From NCBI GenBank assembly GCA_964562015.1, contig CAZLRH010000014.1, positions 1 to 64,000 on the forward strand: a stretch of DNA of 64,000 nucleotides, in the 5' to 3' direction. The notes under the pieces were generated by a model that was not told where the DNA came from, made no database searches, and worked only from the letters and a program-made list of their open reading frames with translations. Below, piece by piece: positions 1-9,400 of the stretch (position 1 is the stretch's first letter; each line of letters opens with the position of its first letter). Position numbers and translations under genes: made by a program. This DNA comes from CAZLRH01 sp964562015. Its GTDB lineage: Bacteria; Verrucomicrobiota; Verrucomicrobiia; Opitutales; JABDGR01.

Positions 1-807
1 CGCGAGCAATTGAAAGCTGCCGGAAAATTGAGCGGCGGCACGACGCTCACCGCCTACCAGGCGGTTGACGGGACTGAGGCACAGAAACGCGAGGCGGGTT
101 TCTATCAAGCTGGTCAGCGGGTCTATTTTTTGCGCCGGTATGGACGTTTTGCCAAAGGCGACCTGTGTGAAATCGCCGGAGCGAATGAGCATGGTGTCGT
201 GTTGGTTAAAAATGGCCTTCACTCCACATTGAGTTACCGCTACGCGGGTCGGATAGTGGTGGTCTCTGCTGCCGATATAGAAATCGCCCCCGGCGACCGG
301 CTGCAACTCAAGTTTAACGGCTCCTCGGTGGAAGGGACACGGCTAAACAACGGTGAACTGGTGACCGTGTGCCGGGTGCATAAAAACGGCGCACTTGTTG
401 TCAAAGATGATGCCGGGATGCGTAAAACGCTCGCTCCTTCACAACGTCTGTTCAACCGGGGCTACGCGGTGACCTCCTATGCGTCACAGGGTAAGACGGT
501 TGACACGGTGCTATTCTCCGATGCCTCGAACCAGACCGCGACAAACTGCAATCAGTGGTATGTGGCGATTTCCCGAGGGCGCAAGCGCGTGGTCGTGTTC
601 ACCTCGGACAAAGAGGCATTGCGGGCCAGCATCCGCCATACCGGCGACCGCGAACTCGCACTGGAATTGAAACCCGCCGGAAACGAGTCAGTGGGAACCC
701 CATGCCAGCAAGTCCGGCAGTCACTGCCATGGCCACAAATCTGTCACCGGCGATTCATCCAAAACTTTCAATCACAGAACCCGCAAACCCCTAAAATGAG
801 GATCTAA
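1..807 (+). CDS. MobF/TrwC-type conjugative relaxase, C-terminal helicase part (5' truncated by window)
   Basis: The reading frame is open from base 1, so this is the C-terminal end of a larger protein whose start lies outside the window. Around residues 150-200 it has the late SF1 helicase motifs typical of TrwC/TraI relaxase-helicases: a G-Y-A-V-T-S-Y-A-S-Q-G-K-T segment followed by W-Y-V-A-I-S-R-G-R, then V-F-T-S-D. In this family the N-terminal relaxase nicks oriT and the C-terminal helicase unwinds plasmid or ICE DNA for transfer. The relaxase catalytic tyrosines and the Walker A box would lie upstream and cannot be checked here. The next gene starts 2 bp after the stop. The gene marks the accessory region as part of a conjugative or mobilisable element. 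A TTG at position 10 is not credible as the start because homology-like sequence already runs from the edge. Confidence 0.85.
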   Translation, partial: REQLKAAGKLSGGTTLTAYQAVDGTEAQKREAGFYQAGQRVYFLRRYGRFAKGDLCEIAGANEHGVVLVKNGLHSTLSYRYAGRIVVVSAADIEIAPGDRLQLKFNGSSVEGTRLNNGELVTVCRVHKNGALVVKDDAGMRKTLAPSQRLFNRGYAVTSYASQGKTVDTVLFSDASNQTATNCNQWYVAISRGRKRVVVFTSDKEALRASIRHTGDRELALELKPAGNESVGTPCQQVRQSLPWPQICHRRFIQNFQSQNPQTPKMRI

Positions 808-809
808 CC

Positions 810-1211
810 ATGTCCACACTCAAAGAGCTGCTCGCACAGCGACGTGCCCAGGAAACGGGGGGCCGCCCTCTCTGTTACGGCACGAATGACCGCACCAACA
901 CCCTACGCATTGAGACATCTGACGGCGCAGTTTGGCTTCTGCCATGGCCCAATTTCCTCTTCTCTCGGCTAGATGAGGAGGACGACCAAGAACGACTGGT
1001 GCTTACATTCCAGGGGCATGAGGTTGTACTTCATGGCGAATACCTCAGAAATCTCGTAAAGATGATCGAAACTACATGCCTAGCCAGCCTCAGCCCTGTG
1101 CCGGGCAAATACCCGAACGCAACGGGAAGCTACCCGTTCATCCAACAAGCCCAGGTGCGCTCCATCTCGAATTCAGGCTGTCCGCCCCATGCTGGTCAAA
1201 ATCGCAACTAA
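810..1211 (+). CDS. Small relaxase-associated hypothetical protein
   Basis: This 133-residue protein starts at an ATG 2 bp behind the relaxase stop, so it is probably translated with it. The N-terminal half resembles a family of small proteins I recall next to MobF relaxases: L-R-I-E-T-S-D-G, then W-L-L-P-W, then L-V-L-T-F-Q-G-H-E-V. The function of that family is not known to me. There is no signal peptide and no membrane segment, so it is presumably cytoplasmic. The last 40 or so residues are rich in Ser, Pro and Asn and look less conserved, so the 3' end may have been rebuilt when the defence cargo was inserted just downstream. Confidence 0.6.
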   Translation: MSTLKELLAQRRAQETGGRPLCYGTNDRTNTLRIETSDGAVWLLPWPNFLFSRLDEEDDQERLVLTFQGHEVVLHGEYLRNLVKMIETTCLASLSPVPGKYPNATGSYPFIQQAQVRSISNSGCPPHAGQNRN

Positions 1212-1377
1212 CGCACCGCGATTCCTGTTTTCATCAATTGATGAGAGAAGGCAACTCTCTGCCCTCTAAAACTGCTCTCGGCTTTACTTTTGACACCCTT
1301 CCAACTCTGCGCCTTCATGGGACGTTTGACCATGCCCATGCCCCGTAAAGGCGTTGCTTGTGCGCCAAATCGTCTTC

Positions 1378-2709
1378 ATGCCAGCCGTACCAAACAAAGC
1401 CAAAACAAAGCGCAGCCCATTTAGCGGCTATCGCGCTTACGTCTCTCGTTTGCAGGTGCTGATGAACGAGTCGAACCAAGGGCCTGATTGGAACAAACAA
1501 GTTGATGCAGCCCTGAACGGCCAAGCGAGTGTAGAATTGCGCCGGGTTGCGCCGTTAAAAACTAGACGGAAATATGGGGCGTATTTTACTGGAACAATAT
1601 TGAGCGAACGTCTGCTGAAGCGGTGTCAATCCTTCGATAATGAGTGCGTTTTTTACGATCCCACTTGTGGCATGGGTGACTTGTTGCTGGCCGCCGCAAA
1701 GAATCTCCCACTGGGAAACACACTTTCCGAGACTCTCACTATGTGGGGTCGTCGGCTCGCAGGTAGCGACCTGCACTCTGAATTTATTGAAGGAGCAAAA
1801 ACGCGACTAGTATTGTTAGCCCGTCAGCGCCATCAAATATCTGCGCCTCTCGTTATTTTTCCCAGCAAAATTTTTCCGCATATTAAAATCGTCAATGGAT
1901 TAGATGAAAAAGGCGCTTTTCTCCGAGCAAAGACAATTTTGATGAATCCCCCATTTGGCCTAGCAAAAGCTCCGTCTGATTGCGGATGGGCGGGTGGGCG
2001 TATCTCCGAAGCAGCTAATTTCATGATTACGGCACTCGAACGAACTCGACCGGGTACCGAGGTGCTCGCCATCCTACCCGAAGTGCTGCGTTCGGGTTCG
2101 TTTTCAGAGCGCTGGCGTAGTCAGATTAGTGAACTGGCCGAAGTTCACTTGATTCAACCATATGGCATTTTTGACGATAGCGCGGATGTTGATGTTTTCC
2201 TCCTCCGGCTTGTCCGTAGAGCCAAAGGCAAATCTACCCCAAGAATGAAATGGCCTGCTCGGCGCTCGACCTTAAAAACCACTGTCACCGATTATTTCGA
2301 CGTACATGTGGGGCGCGTAGTGCCGCATCGCGATCTTGAGGTTGGTCAAAGGCATCCATATATTCATCCGCGTTGCGTTCCGACTTGGACGATTATGCGT
2401 AAATTTGCAGAGACGCGTAAATATGAAGGGCTCGTTTATGCGCCGCCATTCGTCGTCATTCGGCGAACCTCCCGGCCCGGACATCCATATCGTGCAACAG
2501 CAACAATTATTGCTGGCAAGAAGCCGGTCGCCGTTGAGAACCATCTTATCGTCTGCGAACCGAAAGATGGGAAACTTGCGACCTGCAAAGAATTGATGCG
2601 GCAACTGAAAACTGAGATTGTGAATAGCTATCTAAATGCGAGAATTCGCTGCCGACACCTAACCACTGGTGCCGTTATGGGGATTCCATTTACACCACTT
2701 GCACAATGA
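1378..2709 (+). CDS. N6-adenine DNA methyltransferase (island gene 1)
   Basis: An S-adenosylmethionine-dependent adenine methylase of 443 residues from the ATG at 1378; a TTG at 1354 in the same frame is a weaker start. Motif I is D-P-T-C-G-M-G-D-L-L around residue 100, and the catalytic motif IV is N-P-P-F about 95 residues later. Motif I preceding motif IV is the gamma-type order seen in type I/II N6 methylases. A recognisable target-recognition domain is not obvious; the C-terminal 170 residues presumably supply it. The stop overlaps the next gene by 4 bp, so it is coupled to the double-GHKL ATPase. Inferred role: marking host DNA so that the downstream nuclease components spare it. It is distinct from the type III Mod at 15352, so the island carries two unrelated adenine methylases. 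Confidence 0.82.
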   Translation: MPAVPNKAKTKRSPFSGYRAYVSRLQVLMNESNQGPDWNKQVDAALNGQASVELRRVAPLKTRRKYGAYFTGTILSERLLKRCQSFDNECVFYDPTCGMGDLLLAAAKNLPLGNTLSETLTMWGRRLAGSDLHSEFIEGAKTRLVLLARQRHQISAPLVIFPSKIFPHIKIVNGLDEKGAFLRAKTILMNPPFGLAKAPSDCGWAGGRISEAANFMITALERTRPGTEVLAILPEVLRSGSFSERWRSQISELAEVHLIQPYGIFDDSADVDVFLLRLVRRAKGKSTPRMKWPARRSTLKTTVTDYFDVHVGRVVPHRDLEVGQRHPYIHPRCVPTWTIMRKFAETRKYEGLVYAPPFVVIRRTSRPGHPYRATATIIAGKKPVAVENHLIVCEPKDGKLATCKELMRQLKTEIVNSYLNARIRCRHLTTGAVMGIPFTPLAQ

Positions 2710-5036
2710 GTTCACTAGATGCTCATTCATTGCCGCGCGATAGCGACGAACAGCCCAAGCATTTAGGCAAGGCTGCTTTTTCTGTTAGCTCCCGTGTCGC
2801 CCTTCAGCTAGGACGCGAGAGTATATCAAGTTCTATTACTGCCATTGTCGAGTTGGTGAAGAACGCTTATGATGCCGACTCCGACAAAGTTCGCATCCGC
2901 TTCGCTAACCTCGGCACGCCGGAGGCGTTCATGGTCATCGAGGACACTGGGGATGGGATGTCTGTAGATAATCTGCGCGACTATTGGATGGTCATCGGTA
3001 CCGCCCATAAGACTGATCGACGCAAGACGGTCAAACAACGCATCGTCACCGGTGAAAAAGGACTTGGCCGCCTCGGCTTGGATCGGCTTTGCGCACAGAC
3101 ACAGGTCGAGTCCATGGTGCTTAATGCTAAAGAAGGATTCCGCCTCGACGTACAATGGGGCCGGTACGAAGGTAGTGAGCTACGGTTGGAATCAATCGAG
3201 CACGACCTTTACACTATACCCAGCCTTCGTCTCGATCCTATTTCAAATCAATGGCGCGACTACCCTAAGGGAACTCGTCTTATATTACGTGGCCTCAAGG
3301 ACGCCTGGGATGCAGAAGCCATTTCCCAACTTCGTAGTGACCTGGCGCTCTTGGTTTCTCCATTCCAAGCCCCAAACGATTTTTCCATTGAAATTGAAAC
3401 TGGCCAGAATTGGGAGAATCTTGACGGCCCAGTATCTGTGTCGCCTGTCCTATTGGATGCTGCCAACTGGAAAGTGGTCGCCACGCTTGATGAAGAAGAC
3501 CGCGTCGAAATTCAGATGACCTCTCAACGTCATGAAACTGTATATCACTTCAAGCCAGTCATATGGAGCGAGACAATCAAGAGGATGGGCGTTCGCCCGC
3601 ATTGCGGGCCAATTCGGATGGAATTTTATTTTTTCGTTCGTAGAGATGCGGAATTGGCGGAAAGAACACTGCGAGCCAAAGAGATTACAGATTTCCTCAA
3701 ATTTAACCAAGGAATCCGTATTTATCGTGATGGCTTCCGGGTAAAGCCCTACGGTGAACCTGATGGCATCGGTGATTGGCTTAGACTGGCCTACCGGCGA
3801 ACCCAAAATCCGGAAGGCGTGGCCCAAGATGCCAAACCTGGCAACTGGCGTCTTGGCTACAACCAAGTTGTCGGCGCAGTCTTTATCAGTCATGAAAAAA
3901 ACCCGGGGCTTGACGATCAAACCAATCGAGAGGGCTTGCTTCAGGGGAAACCTTTCGACCATCTTCGCGCGTTTTCGGAACGTGTAATTCAGTGGTTCCA
4001 GATACAACATCAGACGTTCGAAATGGGTCTCAAGGCGGTTCGGATACCTGCCGAGCAAGCTGAGGATAAGGCTAAGGAGTCAATCGCCGGAGCCGGTGAA
4101 GCTCTTCAAAAACTCGAATCACTTGCAGGTAAAATTAACGATCTATTAAAGCCGAGTGACGGCAGCGATGCAGCAACCGAGGTCAAGGCGGGTATCAATA
4201 AAGTCATTGTCGAAGCCCGGCGCGAACTGGATTTGGCTCGCACCGGTTTTGAGCAGTCGGCAAGGCTTTTCAAACAAGCCGAGGAACAAAAGAACACCAT
4301 GGCTAACCTCGCCTCACTCGGCATCCTTGCTGCGGCTTTCGGACATGAGACGCTGGATTGGACGGGTACAGTTGCCAAACGCGCCAAGTGGCTCTATGAC
4401 AATCTCGAAAATAAAACATTCATGGTGTTGCCGGATATTGAGCAGGAGATTCGGACTGCCCTTCAAGACATGCGTAGTGAGGCTGGTAAAGTTCGGAAGT
4501 TTGCCCAATTTACTATCGGCAATCTCAATCGCTCCAAACGAGAAGAAAAGAATTTTTGCCTCAAGGATACTATTCTCCGCGTCTTTGAAGCATTTGACGA
4601 AGTCGTCCGGCAGCAAAGAAACATTGCGGTAGATTATTCGGAAATGCCGACTTCTAGTTGTTCAATCTACGGCTACCCTATGGATTGGGAAAGCATCATC
4701 GTGAACCTTATTACGAACGCGACTTGGGCATTGGAGGACAAACCCGCAGTTGAACGTAAGATTAAGGTCACTCTGCGTGAGGATGGTGCGGAGTGGCTAT
4801 TCACATTTGATGACAGCGGTATCGGTCTTGAGGCAGGTACTGAGCAATTCATTTTTCAACCTGCTTTTTCCACAAAACGCAATAAGCATGGCGAACTCGT
4901 GGGGACCGGCATGGGGCTGTTCATAGTTCGCTCCTTTGTTGAGGACCATGCCCGTGGTACTATTACCGGAGTTGCAAGGGGCGCATTAGGAGGGGCTAGT
5001 TTTTCGATTCGCGTGCCAAAAGTGACAAAGCAATAA
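2706..5036 (+). CDS. Double GHKL ATPase: MORC/Hsp90-like N-terminus plus histidine-kinase-like C-terminus
   Basis: This 776-residue protein holds two complete GHKL ATP-binding folds. The first (residues about 35-200) has the N-box E49-L-V-K-N53-A-Y-D, G1 box D80-T-G-D-G and G2 box G116-E-K-G-L-G, resembling MutL/Hsp90/MORC-type ATPases. A helical, probably coiled-coil region (about 430-540) leads to an H-box-like segment, L-A-S-L-G-I-L-A-A-A-F-G-H-E, whose histidine is about residue 547. The second ATPase (about 640-770) has an N-box N-L-I-T-N-A-T, G1 D-D-S-G-I-G and G2 G-T-G-M-G-L, as in histidine kinases. No membrane segment is present, so it is cytoplasmic. It overlaps the methylase by 4 bp and is followed 17 bp later by a receiver-domain gene, which fits phosphotransfer. 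GHKL proteins of the MORC type are known in restriction-modification contexts; the fusion with a kinase-like half is the unusual point. Confidence 0.8.
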   Translation: MSSLDAHSLPRDSDEQPKHLGKAAFSVSSRVALQLGRESISSSITAIVELVKNAYDADSDKVRIRFANLGTPEAFMVIEDTGDGMSVDNLRDYWMVIGTAHKTDRRKTVKQRIVTGEKGLGRLGLDRLCAQTQVESMVLNAKEGFRLDVQWGRYEGSELRLESIEHDLYTIPSLRLDPISNQWRDYPKGTRLILRGLKDAWDAEAISQLRSDLALLVSPFQAPNDFSIEIETGQNWENLDGPVSVSPVLLDAANWKVVATLDEEDRVEIQMTSQRHETVYHFKPVIWSETIKRMGVRPHCGPIRMEFYFFVRRDAELAERTLRAKEITDFLKFNQGIRIYRDGFRVKPYGEPDGIGDWLRLAYRRTQNPEGVAQDAKPGNWRLGYNQVVGAVFISHEKNPGLDDQTNREGLLQGKPFDHLRAFSERVIQWFQIQHQTFEMGLKAVRIPAEQAEDKAKESIAGAGEALQKLESLAGKINDLLKPSDGSDAATEVKAGINKVIVEARRELDLARTGFEQSARLFKQAEEQKNTMANLASLGILAAAFGHETLDWTGTVAKRAKWLYDNLENKTFMVLPDIEQEIRTALQDMRSEAGKVRKFAQFTIGNLNRSKREEKNFCLKDTILRVFEAFDEVVRQQRNIAVDYSEMPTSSCSIYGYPMDWESIIVNLITNATWALEDKPAVERKIKVTLREDGAEWLFTFDDSGIGLEAGTEQFIFQPAFSTKRNKHGELVGTGMGLFIVRSFVEDHARGTITGVARGALGGASFSIRVPKVTKQ

Positions 5037-5053
5037 ATCCAATCTATCACTAA

Positions 5054-5692
5054 ATGAAACGCAATATCATATATTTTGTTGATGAAGACCCGCCCGCTCG
5101 TCGTGCGAATGTCGAAGCGCTAAAAGCCCTGTTAGGCACTGTCGAAATCGACGTGCATGGCGTAGAACCCTTGAAGTCCTTTGCGGATTACGATCCGCTA
5201 CTCGCTGCTCCAACGACTGCGGCTTTCATCCTCGATCAACGGATGAAGCAAGGCGGTCTCGTCAGTTATAATGGAACTGAGCTTGCCGAGCACTTACGTG
5301 GCATTGATGCGAAGATGCCACTCTACATTCTTACCGGATACGCAGATCAAGCCGATGATTTCAGAGGCACGGAATTTCGTGTAGAGGCAATTATCCCTAA
5401 GGATGCGATTGAAGACCCGGCCAGTGAACAGGCCCAGATGATCAAAGCGCGGTTGTTACGCCATTTGAATGTATTTAACGATGTCCGTAATACCCGAGAG
5501 CAACGCTTTCACGACCTTCTTGTAAAAAGTCTGCGTGAACCCCTTACTACAGATGAGCAGCAAGAAATGGATAAAATCGAGGGCGAGACCACCGCCCCCA
5601 TCCTGGCTGCGGAACGAAACAGAGAACGCGAACTCGGCGAGCAGGTGGACAAACTGCGGAAACTGATCGAAGGCGGTAAACTCCCCCTATAA
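5054..5692 (+). CDS. Stand-alone response-regulator receiver (REC) protein with helical tail
   Basis: A 212-residue protein with a receiver domain over residues 1-125. The acidic pocket D10-E-D12, the phospho-acceptor D61 (I-L-D-Q-R-M), the switch Thr94 (L-T-G-Y-A) and Lys116 (I-P-K-D) are all present, so it should be phosphorylatable. The rest (about 130-212) is charged and helical, with no DNA-binding domain; it may dimerise or bind a partner. It sits between the kinase-like double ATPase and the HNH nuclease, with 17 bp and 3 bp gaps, so the likely partners are those two products. Inference: it receives a phosphoryl group from the H-box protein and controls the nuclease or the ATPase. It is not a transcription factor by any visible feature. 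Confidence 0.82.
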   Translation: MKRNIIYFVDEDPPARRANVEALKALLGTVEIDVHGVEPLKSFADYDPLLAAPTTAAFILDQRMKQGGLVSYNGTELAEHLRGIDAKMPLYILTGYADQADDFRGTEFRVEAIIPKDAIEDPASEQAQMIKARLLRHLNVFNDVRNTREQRFHDLLVKSLREPLTTDEQQEMDKIEGETTAPILAAERNRERELGEQVDKLRKLIEGGKLPL

Positions 5693-5695
5693 CCG

Positions 5696-6349
5696 ATGCA
5701 CCCGGAACCAATATTTTTTGGCCCACTGAGGCGGCGTGAAAAATACGAAACCAAGCCGGGCGACGGAAGTTTCTACGTCTATACCCACTACCGTGCAGCC
5801 ATTGCTGAGGACTGCGTATGCCGGTGTGTGTATTGCGACTGCCATGAAGACTCAATCGGCGGGCGGGAAACCATGGAACTAGATCATTTTCGCCCATGGC
5901 AAAAAGGGTTTGGGCCATCAAAGGAAAAAAAGTTCGAACATTTAAAAAACGAGCCAAAAAATCTTGTTCACGCTTGCGGCGTATGCAATGGGTTCAAGTG
6001 GTCTCATTGGCCCACAGAAGACCCGAACCGGTCATACGACGAAGTTAAGGGTTGGATTGAACCATTTGAAGAATCCAGAGCTGATTTCTTGCAAGTCTTC
6101 GATGACGGCACAGTACGTGCGAGAAAAGCGCCAGGTGAGTATCAGATCAGGAGGCTTCGACTGAATCGGCCCCTGCTTAAGAGGCTGCGCGAGACCGCCA
6201 TCCTCAAGCATCGTTTGGAGTCTTTTGCGGCAACGTTTAAACCAAAGTGGGAGACGGTGGTTGAGCAACAACCTGGCACAGCCCACGCACAGACTGCGAT
6301 AGAGGCACTCCTGCTTCTGGAGAGTATCAAGCGGCTGCTAAATCCCTAG
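5696..6349 (+). CDS. HNH endonuclease, probable effector of the first block
   Basis: A 217-residue HNH protein. Two cysteine pairs that would bind a structural zinc are visible: C44-x-x-C47 and C94-x-x-C97. Between them lies the catalytic core E-L-D63-H64-F, then N89-L-V-H92 and C97-N-G. This is the layout of HNH nucleases with a zinc-stabilised beta-beta-alpha-metal fold, like McrA-type and phage-type nucleases. The C-terminal 110 residues are helical and unassigned. It starts 3 bp after the receiver gene and is the last gene before a 70 bp gap, so it closes the first transcriptional block. By position it is the natural DNA-cutting effector of the methylase/ATPase/receiver set; this is inference. 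Confidence 0.82.
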   Translation: MHPEPIFFGPLRRREKYETKPGDGSFYVYTHYRAAIAEDCVCRCVYCDCHEDSIGGRETMELDHFRPWQKGFGPSKEKKFEHLKNEPKNLVHACGVCNGFKWSHWPTEDPNRSYDEVKGWIEPFEESRADFLQVFDDGTVRARKAPGEYQIRRLRLNRPLLKRLRETAILKHRLESFAATFKPKWETVVEQQPGTAHAQTAIEALLLLESIKRLLNP

Positions 6350-6419
6350 CTATTTAGTTTCGGGTAACAATTATTTCACCTAGGCGAGTCCAAAGAAAAG
6401 CTTAATACACTTCCGCCAA

Positions 6420-9400
6420 ATGAAACTCCTCAAGAATCAAGGCGCCGAACGGGTCATTGATGAGCTTCAAGCCAGCTTGACGGCGGGTGGTAGTCTGGAT
6501 GCGGCCTCTCCTGACCTTTCTCTTTTCGCCTATGGTGAATTGAAGGCAGCTCTTCACCGGCTTTCCTCCTGCCGCCTTGTTCTTCCTATTGCGCAAGTGG
6601 ACGCTTCAGCTCTCCTCGGTTCTGATCGCGACCGTGGCTCTCGGAATCAACTATCAGCTTATTCTCTTGCCCTCGATTTCGCCGAATGGCTTCGCAAAGC
6701 TGTGGATGCGAAATCTGCGCCAGGGCCGCTCCCCCAAGCTACCTTGGTGTCGAGAAATGCGGATGGCACCCCCTCTCGGGTTATTAGCGGCAATTGTCCT
6801 CTCACCACAGAAGGACTTGGCCTTACTCCTGCAAATCAGTTTGGTCTCGTGCAAACGACTGAGACTCCGGCGGAATCACAGATTCTGGCAGCCTGGTTCA
6901 CCCAGTTGTGGGGAGGTTTACCCACCACTACAGAAGGCAAAGAAGCGTTGCTGGCTCAATTGGACGAACTGATTGCCCGTCGCGAGCCCGCGCTCGTTTA
7001 CGCGCTCACGCTCTATCACCTTTTTAAAGACCGGGATGACGAACTCGACGAGGATAAGATTGTCAAATCCGCAACCGGCATTCGCAATACCGTCGTATGG
7101 AATAAACTTTTTAAGTTTCAGCGCGACGGCGTTGTTGGGGCTATCGACAAACTGGAGCGGCTTGGCGGTTGCATCATTGCCGATAGCGTGGGTCTTGGAA
7201 AAACCTTCGAGGCGCTCGCTATTATCAAATACTACGAGTTGCGCAACAATCGCGTGCTGGTTCTTGTACCCAAGCGACTGCGCGATAACTGGACGCTGTA
7301 TAAAGCCAACGACCGCCGCAATTTCCTCGCCCCTGACCGCTTCAACTATGATGTGCTCAATCACACCGACCTCTCCCGCGACGGCGGCAAGTCGGGCGAC
7401 ATCGAACTATCGCACGTCAACTGGGGCAACTACGACCTTGTGGTCATCGACGAATCCCACAACTTCCGCAATAAGGCCACCCACAAGGATCGCGAGACCC
7501 GCTACGATCTTCTCATGCGCCGTGTCATCAGGGAGGGTGTGAAAACCCGAGTGCTCATGCTCTCCGCCACACCGGTGAACAACCGCTTGGCCGACCTGAA
7601 AAACCAGATCGCCTTTGTAACGGGAGGTGATGATACCGCTCTGCTTGTTCACGGCATTACCAGCATCGAGGCCACTGTACGCAAGGCGCAGCTTCAGTTC
7701 AATCGCTGGCTTGCTGCCGAGGAAGTGGATCGTACACCGGCGCACCTCATCGAGATGCTCGGTTTCGATTACTTCAAACTGCTCGACCTTCTTACTATTG
7801 CCCGCTCGCGCCGACATATCGAAAAATACTACGGCACTACTGAGACCGGCAAATTTCCTGAGCGACTCAAGCCAATCAACTACAAGCCCGACGTGGATCG
7901 TGCCGGGGAGTTCCGTTCCATCCGTGAGATTAATAATGAGATTCGCCGTCTCACCCTCGCGGCCTATGCTCCCCTTCGCTACGTACTCCCGCACAAACAG
8001 GCAGCTTACGATGAGAAGTACAGCACACAGATTCGTGGCGGCGAGAGTTTCTTTCGCCAGGTGGACCGCGAGGAGAGCCTGATCCACCTCATCCGTGTTA
8101 ATGTGCTCAAGCGCATGGAAAGCGCTGTGCCTTCCTTTGCCCTCACAGTTAAACGTCAGCTCACCGACGTGGAAGCTACGCTCGCCAAAATCGAAGCACA
8201 TGTTAACTCTATCGAGGAAATCGAGATTGAGGACGTGGACATCGAGGACGCCGCTTTTGAGAGTCTGCTTGTTGGGCGAAAAGTAAAAGTGCTGGTACAG
8301 GACGTGGATCTCGTCCGCTGGAAACAAGACCTCACCGAAGACCGCAATCGTCTCGCGTCCCTTTACGCTTCGGCGAACCAAGTGGGTGCTGCCCGGGATG
8401 CGAAGCTCGCCACGCTCCGCGATATCATTGCGAAAAAAGTTCGCCACCCGCTTAATTCAGGAAATCGCAAAATCATCGTTTTCACTGCTTTCGCCGATAC
8501 GGCACAATATCTTTACCAGGAACTTGCGCCATGGGCGCAGTCCGAGTTGGGTCTGCATTCCGCTCTCGTCACTGGCGGAGGACGCAACCAGACCACGCTG
8601 CCCAAACTGCGCAAGGATCTCGCGAGCATCCTCACGAATTTTTCCCCGCGTTCAAAGGAACGTCCGGCAGATCTTGCTGCTGAGGGCGATATTGATCTCC
8701 TCATCGCAACCGATTGCATTAGCGAAGGCCAGAACCTCCAAGACTGCGATTTTCTCGTCAACTACGACATCCATTGGAACCCCGTCCGCATCATCCAACG
8801 TTTCGGGCGCATTGACCGTATCGGTTCATCGAACAGCCGGATTCAGTTGGTCAATTTCTGGCCCAATATCGAGTTGGAGGAATACATAAACCTCGAACAG
8901 CGCGTCTCGGGTCGCATGGTACTCCTCGATATTTCCGCCACTGGTGAGGAGAACATTATTGAGCAGCAGTCTGGCAACCAGATGAATGATCTGGAATACC
9001 GCCGCACCCAGCTCCTCAAGCTCCAGGACGCCGTAATTGACCTCGAAGACCTCTCCAGCGGGGTCTCCATTGCCGACCTTACACTAACGGATTTCCGTAT
9101 CGACCTTGCCCAATACCTTAAGGCGTATCCGGGCAAACTAGAATCTTTGCCACTGGGCATCTTTTCCGTCACTAGTACGCCCGAAACCGGCATTCCAACC
9201 GGCATTGTATTCTGTCTTCGGGCGGAAGGTGAAGCTGCGGCCAAGTCCTTCGAACCCGGCTATCCGCTCGCGCCGTTTTACCTTGTTCACGTCGGCGATG
9301 ATGGCACCGTGCTATTGCCTTTCACACAGGCGAAGGCAGTCCTTGACCGCCTTAAGCGCATTTGTGTCGGGCGCGATCTGCCGGAAGTAGAAGCTTGCGA

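Noticed and set aside
10..12. TTG at position 10 as start of the first gene
   Set aside because: The frame is open to the window edge and the helicase motifs belong to the C-terminal end of a much longer relaxase.
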